A DNA stretch of 64,000 nucleotides, taken from positions 62,001 through 126,000 of the forward strand of contig NZ_MPOB01000007.1 of assembly GCF_002148795.1 (NCBI RefSeq). Direction: 5' to 3'. Below are positions 46,543 through 54,998 of this stretch, piece after piece. The translations under genes were made by a program, and so were the position numbers. How positions within the stretch are numbered: position 1 is the first letter of the stretch; every line of letters starts with the position of its first letter. The notes below the pieces were generated by a model that saw only the letters and a list, made by a program, of their open reading frames with translations, had not been told where the DNA came from and made no database searches. This DNA is from Oceanibaculum nanhaiense. Lineage in GTDB: Bacteria; Pseudomonadota; Alphaproteobacteria; Oceanibaculales; Oceanibaculaceae.

Positions 46543-46902
46543 ATGTTCGCGAAACTGAAGCAAATGCTCACGGTCGATGATCGCCGGATCGCCCCGCGCG
46601 TCGAGCCGGTTGGCGACTGTTTCGTGGAACTCGATGGCCATCGCTTTGCCCTGAAGAACTGGAGCCTCACCGGCCTGTTCTTCGGCCCGTGCGATCTGGT
46701 CGTGCCGAAGCAGAAAATCTATCTGCGGCTGTGCGTGAAGGACGAGGCGGTCGATATCGACTTTCCGGTCGAGGCGGTGGTGGCACGCGTGCAGCCTGAC
46801 GGCATGGTCGGCGCCTTCTTCTACAGCATGAATCCGGGGCTGAAGAAGCAGATCATCAAATATTTCACGCATCAGCGCGAACTCGTCGGCGACGAGAATT
46901 AA
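46543..46902 (+). CDS. PilZ-domain protein
   Basis: This 119-residue single-domain protein carries RRIAPRVEP at residues 11-19 and LKNWSLTGLFF at about 40-50. These correspond to the RxxxR and (D/N)xSxxG elements with which PilZ domains bind cyclic di-GMP; here D is N, so ligand binding should be tested. Likely a motility or envelope effector. The ATG at 46543 is preferred. It lies close to a CheZ-like gene, fitting a motility theme. Confidence 0.85.
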   Translation: MFAKLKQMLTVDDRRIAPRVEPVGDCFVELDGHRFALKNWSLTGLFFGPCDLVVPKQKIYLRLCVKDEAVDIDFPVEAVVARVQPDGMVGAFFYSMNPGLKKQIIKYFTHQRELVGDEN

Positions 46903-46914
46903 CAGCTTCGCCGA

Positions 46915-47346
46915 TCAGAGGCCGCCTGCGGCCGCCCTCGCGATGGCGCGGCGATAGCCTTCCGGCAGGGCGAGGCCGGATAAGGCATCCCCGGACAGAT
47001 CATCGACCGAAAATAATCCGACATCGAGGTGCTCATCGCTGAAGCTGAGCGCCCCCAGATCGTGCTTTAGCCGGCAGGCATAGCTGACGATCACCACTTC
47101 TCCAATCGGTTCTGGCCGATCCACCTGCGCGATGCGGTAGGTCCAGCAATCCAGCAGCGCCCCCACCGCGACATCAAGATACAATTCCTCGAAGATTTCC
47201 CGATGCAGGCAGGCTTCCGGCTGCTCGCCTGGTTCCAGCCTGCCGCCCGGCAATTCCCATTCCGCGCGCTCGTTGCGCAGCAGGATGACCTGCCCGCGAT
47301 GCAGGATCACCCCCTTGATCGATACCGGAAAGACAGGCCCGGCCAT
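46915..47346 (-). CDS. Nudix hydrolase
   Basis: This 143-residue pyrophosphatase has a full Nudix box, G-x5-E-x7-REIFEEL (GRLEPGEQPEACLH then REIFEELY), in a small alpha/beta fold. It cleaves nucleoside diphosphates linked to another moiety; the substrate is not evident. It begins five bases after the LysE gene's stop and may be its operon partner. Confidence 0.88.
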   Translation of the reverse strand: MAGPVFPVSIKGVILHRGQVILLRNERAEWELPGGRLEPGEQPEACLHREIFEELYLDVAVGALLDCWTYRIAQVDRPEPIGEVVIVSYACRLKHDLGALSFSDEHLDVGLFSVDDLSGDALSGLALPEGYRRAIARAAAGGL

Positions 47347-47350
47347 CGGT

Positions 47351-47995
47351 TCAGCCCTGGCTGGTGATGGCGGCGGCGCCGAAGCCGATCAGCAGCGCGC
47401 CGGCGAAGCGGTTGATCCAGGGCAGCGCCGTGTCCGGTATCCGCCCGCGGATTGCCGTCACGACACCGGACAGCAGCACCCACCACAGGGCGGAGCCGAC
47501 AAACACCCCGACCGCCAGGGCGACCGACTGGCCGGTCTCGCCGCCGGCATGCATCAGCCCCAGCCCGGCGAAGATCGCGATGAAGGACAGGATGGTCATC
47601 GGGTTGGTGAGGGTCAGCGCGTAGGTCGTGGCAACCTCGCCCGCCAGCCCCAGCTTCCCGCCGGGAGAAAGGAAGGGGAGGCCGGGGCGCTTCGGCGCCG
47701 GCCCGGTATCGGGATAGATCAGGAAGGCCTTCACGCCGAGCAGGATCAGGAAGACGCCGCCGCCGATTTTCAGCACATCCTGCCAGAGCACGAAGAAATC
47801 CATCACCGACACCAGCCCGAAGGCGGCGATGGCGCCATAGGTGCCATCCGCGAGCGCGGCGCCCAGCCCGACGGCAAGCCCCGCCGGCAGGCCGCGCTTC
47901 AGCGTGCGCTGGATACACAGTGCGCCAATCGGGCCAACGGGAGCGGCGATCGCGAAGCCGACAGCCAGTGCCTTGTAGAAGAAAAGCAGATCCAT
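47351..47995 (-). CDS. LysE-family amino acid exporter
   Basis: This 214-residue membrane protein has six helices and the family's N-terminal AIAAPVGPIGALCIQRTLKRG. Such proteins export basic or neutral amino acids (LysE, ArgO, RhtB). The ATG at 47995 is the family start; the longer frame upstream is not needed. It is divergent from an Lrp-type regulator gene, which probably controls it. Confidence 0.9.
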   Translation of the reverse strand: MDLLFFYKALAVGFAIAAPVGPIGALCIQRTLKRGLPAGLAVGLGAALADGTYGAIAAFGLVSVMDFFVLWQDVLKIGGGVFLILLGVKAFLIYPDTGPAPKRPGLPFLSPGGKLGLAGEVATTYALTLTNPMTILSFIAIFAGLGLMHAGGETGQSVALAVGVFVGSALWWVLLSGVVTAIRGRIPDTALPWINRFAGALLIGFGAAAITSQG

Positions 47996-48117
47996 TGAGG
48001 GTCCGATCGGGTGCTGCCGGCTGATTGTTTTCGCGGTGGCTGTGGAAAATGTTGATGAAACTGTGGATGGAAAGTAAAGTAAAAAAAATATCCTTAAAAC
48101 CAAACTCCCCAGATAAT

Positions 48118-48597
48118 ATGGCTTTCGATTCGGAAAGTGTTCTAGACAAGGTTGGGTGGCAACTCCTGCGTGCTTTGCAGGAAGATGCCCGTTTATCCTT
48201 CAGCGAGCTGGGACGCCGCGTGGGTTTATCCTCACCCGCCGTGGCCGAACGCGTGCGCCGCATGGAGGATATGGGCATCGTCGCCGGCTATCGCGCGACC
48301 ATCGACCCGACGCGTCTGGGCTTTCCGACCCTGGCCTTCATCCATCTGCGGTTGAACGGCGATCAGTATGCCCGTGTCGCCGCGATGGCCCGCAATCTCA
48401 GCGAAGTCATCGAATGCCACCATGTCACCGGCATGGACTGCTTCCTGTTCAAGGTGCTGGTGTCTTCCCCGGCGCATCTGGAGGCGGTGATCGCCCAGCT
48501 GCGCACCTTCGGCCAGACCAGCAGCTCCATCGTGCTGTCCTCGCCGGTAAAGAGCAAGATGCTGTTGTCCGGGCCCAGCGTGCGCATCGAACCTTGA
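48118..48597 (+). CDS. Lrp/AsnC-family transcription regulator
   Basis: This 159-residue regulator has an N-terminal helix-turn-helix (LGRRVGLSSPAVAERVRRMEDMGIV) and a C-terminal RAM domain (LAFIHLRLNG...VTGMDCFLFKVLV) that binds amino acids. The ATG at 48118 fits the family, though no ribosome site is obvious; the AT-rich sequence upstream (48030-48115) is the shared promoter region with the LysE gene. It likely senses an amino acid and switches on the exporter. Confidence 0.88.
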   Translation: MAFDSESVLDKVGWQLLRALQEDARLSFSELGRRVGLSSPAVAERVRRMEDMGIVAGYRATIDPTRLGFPTLAFIHLRLNGDQYARVAAMARNLSEVIECHHVTGMDCFLFKVLVSSPAHLEAVIAQLRTFGQTSSSIVLSSPVKSKMLLSGPSVRIEP

Positions 48598-48627
48598 GGC
48601 CGCGTTAAAGAATCCAGCGCGGACGAC

Positions 48628-48656
48628 TTGACGGGGCTGGCGGGAACGGCTACAAA
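48628..48656 (+). promoter_or_regulatory. Promoter of rpmB
   Basis: TTGACG (48628-48633) and TACAAA (48651-48656) are exactly 17 bases apart, about 105 bases before the rpmB ATG. This is a good sigma-70-type match for alphaproteobacteria. Confidence 0.65.
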
Positions 48657-48759
48657 CCGCGCTCCCCGCGCCGGATCACCGGCTCGGAACGCTATTTGTG
48701 GGGCGGAAGCCCGATCAACCGTCAGGGCTTGCCCTGCCTTAGGAATTCGGAGACGAGAT

Positions 48760-49053
48760 ATGGCGAAACGCTGCACGATCACCGGCAAGGGCGTGCTGGT
48801 CGGCAACAACGTCAGCCACGCCAATAACAAGACCCGCCGCCGGTTCCTGCCGAACCTGCAGGAAACCTCGCTGCTGTCCGATGTGCTTGGCATGGTGCGT
48901 GTGCGCCTCAGCACCAACGCGATCCGCACCATCGAGAAGAATGGCGGCATCGACGCCTATCTGCTGAACGCCCGCGCGACCGCGCTGACCACCGAGGCGC
49001 GTCAGCTGAAGCGCCGCGTGGTGAAGGCGATGGAGAAGAAGCAGGCCGCCTGA
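48760..49053 (+). CDS. rpmB: 50S ribosomal protein L28
   Basis: This 97-residue basic ribosomal protein begins [11 protein letters not shown] and has [19 protein letters not shown], the L28 signature. The alphaproteobacterial form lacks the zinc-binding cysteines of some L28 paralogues. CGGAGA precedes the ATG at 48760. It is transcribed alone, with its own promoter and terminator. Confidence 0.97.
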   Translation: MAKRCTITGKGVLVGNNVSHANNKTRRRFLPNLQETSLLSDVLGMVRVRLSTNAIRTIEKNGGIDAYLLNARATALTTEARQLKRRVVKAMEKKQAA

Positions 49054-49078
49054 TAAGCGCCGCTTCCAGAGAGATGCG

Positions 49079-49105
49079 AAGGCCCGCTCTTGCAGCGGGC
49101 CTTTT
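49079..49105 (+). terminator. Intrinsic terminator of rpmB
   Basis: AAGGCCCGCT (49079-49088) pairs with AGCGGGCCTT (49094-49103) around a five-base loop, followed by TTTTG and further T. It also separates rpmB from the convergent mmcB. Confidence 0.93.
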
Positions 49106-49116
49106 GCTTTTGGGGC

Positions 49117-49581
49117 TCAGCAGGCTTCCGGGTCGCGCATCCGGGTCAGGCGCTGGCTGCCCAGCAGCGCGAATTTCAGGGTCAGCGCCTTGCGGCGCGC
49201 CGGCGCCAGGCGCGTCTCGGGCGCATCGCGCAGGATTGCCGCGCCGAAGCGGTCGGCGACGATCAGTCCGGGCTCGCCGGGCAGGATGTCGTGCGGGAAG
49301 CCTTCACCCACGGCGAAGAAGAACCGGTCGCAGAAGTCGAGATAGTCCCGCCATTTGCGGTCGCTGCGGAAATCCTGCACCGAGGATTTCACCTCGACCA
49401 CGGCAATACCGCCATCCGGCGCCAGCGCCATTACATCGACCCGGCGGCCGGTGCGCAGTGTTACTTCCGTCAGCGTGCCATAGCCGTGGGCGGCCAGCAG
49501 CCGGCAGGTGCCGCGCACGATGTCGCCGGCAAGGAGAGGGCTGGCAAGGGGCGGGTAGGGGCTGGCCGCCAGGTCGCTCAT
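49117..49581 (-). CDS. mmcB: MmcB-family DNA repair protein
   Basis: This 154-residue protein of the PD-(D/E)xK nuclease-like MmcB family is associated with mitomycin C (DNA crosslink) survival in alphaproteobacteria. The motif RRVDVMALAPDGGIAVVEVKSS carries the D..E.K catalytic pattern, followed by FRSDRKWRDYLDFCDRFFFAV. The ATG at 49581 overlaps the pentapeptide gene's stop by four bases (ATGA), so the two are made in step. Confidence 0.9.
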   Translation of the reverse strand: MSDLAASPYPPLASPLLAGDIVRGTCRLLAAHGYGTLTEVTLRTGRRVDVMALAPDGGIAVVEVKSSVQDFRSDRKWRDYLDFCDRFFFAVGEGFPHDILPGEPGLIVADRFGAAILRDAPETRLAPARRKALTLKFALLGSQRLTRMRDPEAC

Positions 49582-50930
49582 TGCCGGATCCCCTTGGCAC
49601 CCCGCAGGTCGCATTCTTCGAGATTGGCGCCGCGCAGATCGGCGTCGGTGAAATCGGCGTCCTGCAGGTCGGCCCCCGACAGATCGGCATTGCGCAGCAC
49701 CGCCTTCACGAAGCTGGCGTTGCGGGCGACGGCCTTGCGCATGTCGATGCCGGACAGATCAGCCTCGATGAATTTCGCGTGCTCCAGCTGGCTGGTCCAG
49801 AACTGGGTCACCGCGCCGAAGATCGGCACCGGGTTCATCTTGGCGGCGACCAGCCGGGCGCCGGTCAGGTTGGCGCGCTTCAGATTGACCCCGCGCAGAT
49901 CGGAGCGCGACAGGTCGGCGCCGCGCAAATCGGCGAACCCCATATCGGCCATCAGCAGCTCGCATTTCTGCAGGTCGGTATTGGCGAGCACCGCGAATTC
50001 GAAGGCGCCGGCGGAGAAGTTCAGCTCCGCCAGCTTCATGCCGCTGAGATCGACCCGCGTCAGGTTGGCGCGCTTGCCCTTCTTGCCGGCGGTGCGGATC
50101 CAGTCGAAATGCTGGCGGACCAGGGTTTGCAGCGTAATGTCCAGCGTATCGAAATGCACCGGCTTCAGCGCGTTCTGGAAATTGGCGGCGCCGTAATCGA
50201 CGGTGCCGAACACGGCCCCGGCCAGATCCGCACCGGCGAAGGATGTCTCGCTCAGGATGGCGCCAATCAGGATCGCGCCATGCAGGATGGCGCCGTCGAA
50301 GGTCGCCTCCGTCAGGTCGGCCCCTTCCAGGTTCGAGCCGGTGAGGTTGGAGTTGCTGAGGTCGGCGCGCACCAGCTTCACATTGCGCAGGATGCAGTCG
50401 GTCAGGTCGGTCTGCACGATGAAGGCATTCGACATCTTGGCGTTCGACAGGTCGGCGCGCGCCATGATCGCAGAACCGACATCGGTGGTGCGCGCATGCT
50501 GGCCGATGCCGACCAGATTGCCCTTCTTGTCGGGGCGCATCAGCAGCCCGTCGCGCAGGTCGCATTCGACCATCATGGCATCGGTCAGGTCGGCGCCGCG
50601 CAGATGTACGCCGCGCAGATCGGTGCGGGTGAGGTTGGCGCCGCGCAGATTGGCCTGTGTCAGGTCGGCGCCGAACAGGCAGGCCGCGCGCAGATTGACG
50701 CCCTCCAGAACGGCATGGTGCAGCCGCGCGCCCGACAGGTCGGCGTTGGACATATCGCGCTCCGAGAAATCCAGATAGGACAGGTCATGCAGCAGGAAGT
50801 TTGCGCGCTGTCCACCCATGCGGCCGCCGATGAACTGCTCATGCAGGTCGAGCGCGCGGTCGAGCTCCTGCTGGGTCAGCCGCTTCCACTCGAAGCCGCC
50901 ATCATTGTCCGCTGATGGTGTCGTCTTCAT
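49578..50930 (-). CDS. Pentapeptide-repeat protein
   Basis: This 450-residue protein is mostly pentapeptide repeats of the A(D/N)LxX type, forming a right-handed quadrilateral helix. The repeats run from about residue 55 to 250 and from 275 to the C-terminus (for example ADLSGARLHHAVLEGVNLRA). A short helical N-terminal part (residues 1-50) precedes them. Some relatives mimic DNA and protect gyrase (Qnr, MfpA), but most have unknown functions. It overlaps mmcB by four bases, so a DNA-related role is possible; that is inference. Confidence 0.9.
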   Translation of the reverse strand: MKTTPSADNDGGFEWKRLTQQELDRALDLHEQFIGGRMGGQRANFLLHDLSYLDFSERDMSNADLSGARLHHAVLEGVNLRAACLFGADLTQANLRGANLTRTDLRGVHLRGADLTDAMMVECDLRDGLLMRPDKKGNLVGIGQHARTTDVGSAIMARADLSNAKMSNAFIVQTDLTDCILRNVKLVRADLSNSNLTGSNLEGADLTEATFDGAILHGAILIGAILSETSFAGADLAGAVFGTVDYGAANFQNALKPVHFDTLDITLQTLVRQHFDWIRTAGKKGKRANLTRVDLSGMKLAELNFSAGAFEFAVLANTDLQKCELLMADMGFADLRGADLSRSDLRGVNLKRANLTGARLVAAKMNPVPIFGAVTQFWTSQLEHAKFIEADLSGIDMRKAVARNASFVKAVLRNADLSGADLQDADFTDADLRGANLEECDLRGAKGIRQ

Positions 50931-50999
50931 GCGCGTTCCAGGCGAACTTTCATGAAGCCAGACTGGCGCGCTTCTGTGGCTTTGTCGAGGCGCCTCAGC

Positions 51000-51059
51000 C
51001 TACAGGGTTAGGGCCTACAGGGTCTGGGTCTAGAGGGTCTGGGTCTAGAGGGTTTGGGC
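51000..51059 (-). repeat. Four 15-base repeats across the terC stop codon
   Basis: Four consecutive 15-base units (51000-51014, 51015-51029, 51030-51044, 51045-51059) vary around CTAgAGGGTcTGGGt on the plus strand. On the minus strand each ends in TAG, so the terC stop codon and three in-frame copies of it follow one another. Confidence 0.9.
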
Positions 51060-51719
51060 CGCCGCCATGATCTGCATCCCGCCCTCATAGATCATCGCCA
51101 GCGCCACATAGAGGATGATGACGAGGCCGACATAGGCGATCCAGCGATAGCGGTTCAGCAGATTGGCGATCAGGCTGGCGGCCAGCCCCATGAAGGCAAC
51201 CGACAGGATCAGGCCGATCACCAGCACTTCCGGGTGTTCGCGCGCCGCCCCCGCGACCGCCAGCACATTGTCCAGCGACATCGAGACGTCGGCCAGCACG
51301 ATCTGCAGGGCGGCCTGGGCGAAACTCTTGCGCGGCAGTTCCGGGGCGGTTTTGCTCGCCGGGTCCTGGGAACTGCCATCGGCGCTGTCCAGCGCCGCAT
51401 TGGCGGCGGCCACCTCGGCCGCGTGGCCGGCGCGCAGCTCGCGCCACATCTTCCAGGACACCCACAGCAGCAGGATGCCGCCGGCGAACAGCAGCCCGAT
51501 CACCTGCATCAGCTGGGTGGTCATCAGCGCGAAGACGATACGCAGCACGGTCGCCGCCGCGATGCCCAGCATGATGACCTTCACGCGCTGGTCTTTCGGC
51601 AGGCCAGCCGCGGCGAGGCCAACGACGATGGCATTGTCGCCGGCCAGCACGATATCGATCATCAGCACCTGGAAGAAGGCGCTCAACAGGTCCGGCGTCA
51701 GCCAGTCGAAGCCCAGCAT
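51045..51719 (-). CDS. TerC-family membrane protein (YjbE type)
   Basis: This 224-residue membrane protein has seven helices and the TerC metal-binding patterns: LAGDNAIVVGL near residue 26 and DVSMSLDNVLAVAG in the second half. TerC/Alx/YjbE proteins export or handle manganese, or tellurite in some contexts, and help metalate exported enzymes. A polar, Ala/Asp-rich loop (about 105-130) separates the halves. Its 3' end is made of short DNA repeats. It lies downstream of the TRAP genes but is probably separate. Confidence 0.88.
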   Translation of the reverse strand: MLGFDWLTPDLLSAFFQVLMIDIVLAGDNAIVVGLAAAGLPKDQRVKVIMLGIAAATVLRIVFALMTTQLMQVIGLLFAGGILLLWVSWKMWRELRAGHAAEVAAANAALDSADGSSQDPASKTAPELPRKSFAQAALQIVLADVSMSLDNVLAVAGAAREHPEVLVIGLILSVAFMGLAASLIANLLNRYRWIAYVGLVIILYVALAMIYEGGMQIMAAAQTL

Positions 51720-51787
51720 GGGAAGGGGTCTCTAAGCGGCGGGAGGCCCTTACATCGCATGCCGGCCCCTTCTCTACAAGTGGGGCG

Positions 51788-53113
51788 CTACCAACCGATC
51801 GCCGCGGGCAGCCAGGTCGCGGTCTGCGGCATCAGGAAAACGATGGCAATGCCGATCATCTGCAGCAGCACGAAGGGCACCACGCCGCGATAGATGTCGC
51901 CGGTGGTCACGCCGGGCGGGGCGACGCCTTTCAGGAAGAACAGTGCCCAGCCGAAGGGCGGCGTCAGGAAGCTGGTCTGCAAATTCACGCAGATCAGCGT
52001 GCCCAGCCACACCAGATTCACGTCCTGCGCGATGAAATAGGGCAGGAACAGCGGCACCGCGATGTAGCTGATCTCGATCCATTCCAGGAAGCAGCCCAGC
52101 ACGAACAGCAGCAGCATCAGGAAGATCAGGCTGCCGGTCACGCCGCCGGGCGCCCAGTCGAACATGTGCTCGACCAGCTTCTCGCCGCCCAGCCCGCGAA
52201 ACGCCAGGCCGAACACCTGCGACAGGATCAGGATCAGGAACACCATGCCGGAAATCGACAGGCTGGACCGTGCCGCATCGCGCAGCAGCGCGTAGTTCAG
52301 CTTGCCGGAGACGGCGCAGACGATGATCGCCCCCAGCGCCCCCATCGAGGCCGCCTCGGTCGGTGCGGCGACGCCGCCGATGATCGCCCCCAGCACGGCG
52401 ACCACCAGCAACAGCGGCGGCAGCACCACCTTGAACAGCTTGGCGTAGAGCTGCCGGCGTGGCATTGCCGCGCGCTCCTCGGCGGAGATTGCCGGGGCGT
52501 GGGCAGGCCGGAAATAGGCGGTGGCGAGGATATAGAGCACATAGAGCCCTGCCAGGATCAGGCCGGGGAACACGGCGGCGGCGAACATGGTGCCGACCGA
52601 TTCGCCCAATATATCGGCCAGCAGCAGCAGGATCAGGCTGGGCGGAATGATCTGCCCCAGCGTGCCCGAGGCGCAGATCGTGCCGCAGGCCAGCCCCTTG
52701 TCGTAGCCGCGCCGGAGCAGCGCCGGCAGGGTCAGCAGGCCCAGCGTCACGATGGTCGCACCAACAATGCCGGTGGAGGCCCCCATCAGCACGCCGACCA
52801 ACACGATGGCGATGCCCATGCCGCCGCGCATCGAGCCGGAGAGATGGCCGACAACGTCCAGCAGTTCCTCCGCCAGCTTCGATTTTTCCAGCATCACCCC
52901 CATGAAGACGAAGAGCGGGATGGCCAGCAGCGTGTAGTTCGAGACCACGCCGAAGATGCGCGCCGGCAGCAGATTGAACAGCAGCGGGCCGAAGCCGATA
53001 TAGCCGAACACAAAGCCGGAGACGGCGAGCCCGACCGCGACCGGCACGCCCACCATCAGCAGGGTGAAAAAGGAGACGACCGTCAGGATCGCCAGGATCT
53101 CGTTCGGGGACAT
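51788..53113 (-). CDS. dctM: TRAP transporter large permease (DctM type)
   Basis: This 441-residue membrane subunit of a tripartite, ATP-independent importer has twelve helices. Family patterns include GVPVAVGLAVSGFVFGYIGFGP, IPLFVFMGVMLEKS, and GATIVTLGLLTLPALLRRGYDKGLACGTICASGTLGQIIPPSL. It carries substrate with sodium. Gene order P-Q-M with short gaps is standard; substrate preference is set by the P subunit. Confidence 0.93.
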   Translation of the reverse strand: MSPNEILAILTVVSFFTLLMVGVPVAVGLAVSGFVFGYIGFGPLLFNLLPARIFGVVSNYTLLAIPLFVFMGVMLEKSKLAEELLDVVGHLSGSMRGGMGIAIVLVGVLMGASTGIVGATIVTLGLLTLPALLRRGYDKGLACGTICASGTLGQIIPPSLILLLLADILGESVGTMFAAAVFPGLILAGLYVLYILATAYFRPAHAPAISAEERAAMPRRQLYAKLFKVVLPPLLLVVAVLGAIIGGVAAPTEAASMGALGAIIVCAVSGKLNYALLRDAARSSLSISGMVFLILILSQVFGLAFRGLGGEKLVEHMFDWAPGGVTGSLIFLMLLLFVLGCFLEWIEISYIAVPLFLPYFIAQDVNLVWLGTLICVNLQTSFLTPPFGWALFFLKGVAPPGVTTGDIYRGVVPFVLLQMIGIAIVFLMPQTATWLPAAIGW

Positions 53114-53149
53114 GGTGGCCCTTGAAAGGTAGATCAGGGGAGAAGGGGG

Positions 53150-53671
53150 TCAGCGGGAGGGGGTGAGCCTGAGGACAGCTTTCAGCGTTTCCGCCAGTGC
53201 CTGCAGGCACAGCACGGCGAAGCCCAGCGGGATCAGCCCCTTCAGCAGGAAGCGGTGGGGGATGCCATCCGGGTTCGGTGAGCCTTCGCCCATATTGTAG
53301 GATTGCAGCACGAAGGGGATCGACAGCTTCACCAGCAGGGCGGCGATCACCGCCATCGCAAGGCCGGAGACGATGTCGATGGCAAGGCGCAGGCGCGCGG
53401 GAAAGCGCTGGTACAGCCCATCGACACGCAGCGGCTCGCCGTTCAGCAGGGCGTAGGACATGCCGAACAGCGCGATCGGCGCGATCAGGTGCCACTCCAG
53501 CTCCTGCAGCCAGATCGCACCGGTGTGCAGGAAATAGCGCACCAGCACATTGCCGGCGACCAGCAGCACCAAGGCGATGCTGATCCAGGCGGCGAGGCGG
53601 CCGAACAGCTCGACCACGAGGTCGAGCCGCCCGGCCAGTTTCGCCAGCGTTTGTTTTTGCTGTGCGGTCAT
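53150..53671 (-). CDS. dctQ: TRAP transporter small permease (DctQ type)
   Basis: This 173-residue, four-helix DctQ-family subunit stabilises the large permease. The WLQELEWHLIAPIALFGMSYALLNGEPLRVD segment is characteristic. It starts five bases before the DctP stop codon's downstream end and precedes dctM by 36 bases. Confidence 0.9.
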   Translation of the reverse strand: MTAQQKQTLAKLAGRLDLVVELFGRLAAWISIALVLLVAGNVLVRYFLHTGAIWLQELEWHLIAPIALFGMSYALLNGEPLRVDGLYQRFPARLRLAIDIVSGLAMAVIAALLVKLSIPFVLQSYNMGEGSPNPDGIPHRFLLKGLIPLGFAVLCLQALAETLKAVLRLTPSR

Positions 53672-53676
53672 GGGCC

Positions 53677-54783
53677 TCAGCTGCCGAGGGCAGCGCTCTG
53701 GAAGGCACCTTCGCTAAGCTTCGCCCATTTATCGTGCTTCTTCTTGAAGCCCATATAGCTGTCATGGACCTTCTTGGTCAGCGGGTCTTTCGCCGCCTCG
53801 GCCGCCAGCGTGTCGTAGGTGGCTTCCTTCAGCCGCGCGATGACCGCGTCGGGCAGCGGCTTGGCGGTGACACCGTCCTTCTCCACCAGCTCGGTCAGCG
53901 CCTCGCCGTTCACCGCTTCGCTCCAGGTCAGGCTTTCCAGCACGCAGGCCATCGAGGCGACCTTCACCATCTCCTTCAGATCGGCCGGCAGCTTCTCCCA
54001 GGCCGCCAGGCCGATGATCAGCTCGCCGGTGGTGGCGGGTTCGTGCCAGCCGGTGGTGTGGTAGAACTTGGCCGCCTTCTGCAGGCCGAGGCGGCGGTCC
54101 TGGAACGGGCCGACGAATTCCGCCGCATCGATCACGCCGCGCTCCAGCGCCGGGAAGATTTCGCCGCCGGGCAGCAGTCGGGCATCGACGCCGAGCTGGC
54201 CATAGACCTTGCCGGCCAGGCCCGGAATGCGCATGCGCAGGCCCTTCAGATCCTCGACGGTCTCCACCGGCTTGCGGAACCAGCCGGTCATCTGCACGCC
54301 GGTATTGTTCATCGGGAAGGCGACCATGTTGAAGGGCTTATAGACCTCCTGCCACAACTCCATGCCGCCGCCGTGATACAGCCAGGCCATGTGGCCCTGG
54401 AAGCTCATGCCGAAGGGCACGGTGGTGAAATACTGTGCGGCGAACACTTTGCCGGACCAGAAATAGGAGTTGGCGGCGTTGCTCTCGACCGTGCCGGCGG
54501 CGACCGCGTCGAAGCCCTCCAGCGCCGGGATCAGCTCGCCTGCCGCGAAATGCTGGATCTTCAGCCGACCGCCCGACATGGTCTCCAGCTTCTTCGCCAT
54601 GTCGGTCGGGCTGCCCGGGCCGACGACATAGAACGGCGCGTTCGGGCCATAGGCGTTGGTCATCTTCCAGGTGATGCTGGACTGTGCCCGCGCGACGGTG
54701 GGGGCGGCGAGCGCGGCGGTCGCGCCCACCGTGCCGGCAAGGCCGGCCTTGATGCCAGCCTTGATGAAGGAACGGCGTTCCAT
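53677..54783 (-). CDS. dctP: TRAP substrate-binding protein (TakP-like), Tat-exported
   Basis: This 368-residue periplasmic receptor of the TRAP system has a twin-arginine signal (ERRSFIKAGIKAG, then a hydrophobic stretch ending at ARAQ). The closest pattern is the alpha-keto acid-binding TakP group: RMRIPGLAGKVYGQLGVDA, GGEIFPALERGVIDAAEFVGPFQDRRLG and TTGWHEPATTGELIIG, with the conserved arginine that anchors the carboxylate. Likely ligands are monocarboxylic 2-oxo acids, possibly as a metal complex as in TakP. GAGGAG precedes the ATG at 54783 by eight bases. Confidence 0.92.
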   Translation of the reverse strand: MERRSFIKAGIKAGLAGTVGATAALAAPTVARAQSSITWKMTNAYGPNAPFYVVGPGSPTDMAKKLETMSGGRLKIQHFAAGELIPALEGFDAVAAGTVESNAANSYFWSGKVFAAQYFTTVPFGMSFQGHMAWLYHGGGMELWQEVYKPFNMVAFPMNNTGVQMTGWFRKPVETVEDLKGLRMRIPGLAGKVYGQLGVDARLLPGGEIFPALERGVIDAAEFVGPFQDRRLGLQKAAKFYHTTGWHEPATTGELIIGLAAWEKLPADLKEMVKVASMACVLESLTWSEAVNGEALTELVEKDGVTAKPLPDAVIARLKEATYDTLAAEAAKDPLTKKVHDSYMGFKKKHDKWAKLSEGAFQSAALGS

Positions 54784-54998
54784 GTGAAGTGCTCCTCTGT
54801 CCGTCTGTTTTGCTTGGGAGCCTCGCAACGAGGCTTCGCCGTACAAACTGCAAGCCGCGTGCCATTGGTAGGACCAGCGACAAAAGGACAGAAGATCAGG
54901 AGGTTAGGTGGCAATAGCGGGCCGGACGACGCGGGCCTATATGCGCGACTGGCGATGAAAGCGTGGGCAATGCCGCGCTGCGCTGCACAATTTCGGGG
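54784..54998. other. Leader and promoter region of the TRAP operon
   Basis: This 215-base gap contains a hairpin, AGCCTCG (54819-54825) with CGAGGCT (54829-54835), in the 5' untranslated region of dctP. It is not followed by T-runs in either direction. No other element is distinct. Confidence 0.45.

Noticed and set aside
54819-54835. Hairpin in the TRAP leader as a riboswitch or terminator
   Set aside because: A single seven-base stem with a three-base loop, no T-run and no conserved riboswitch core; not separable from chance.
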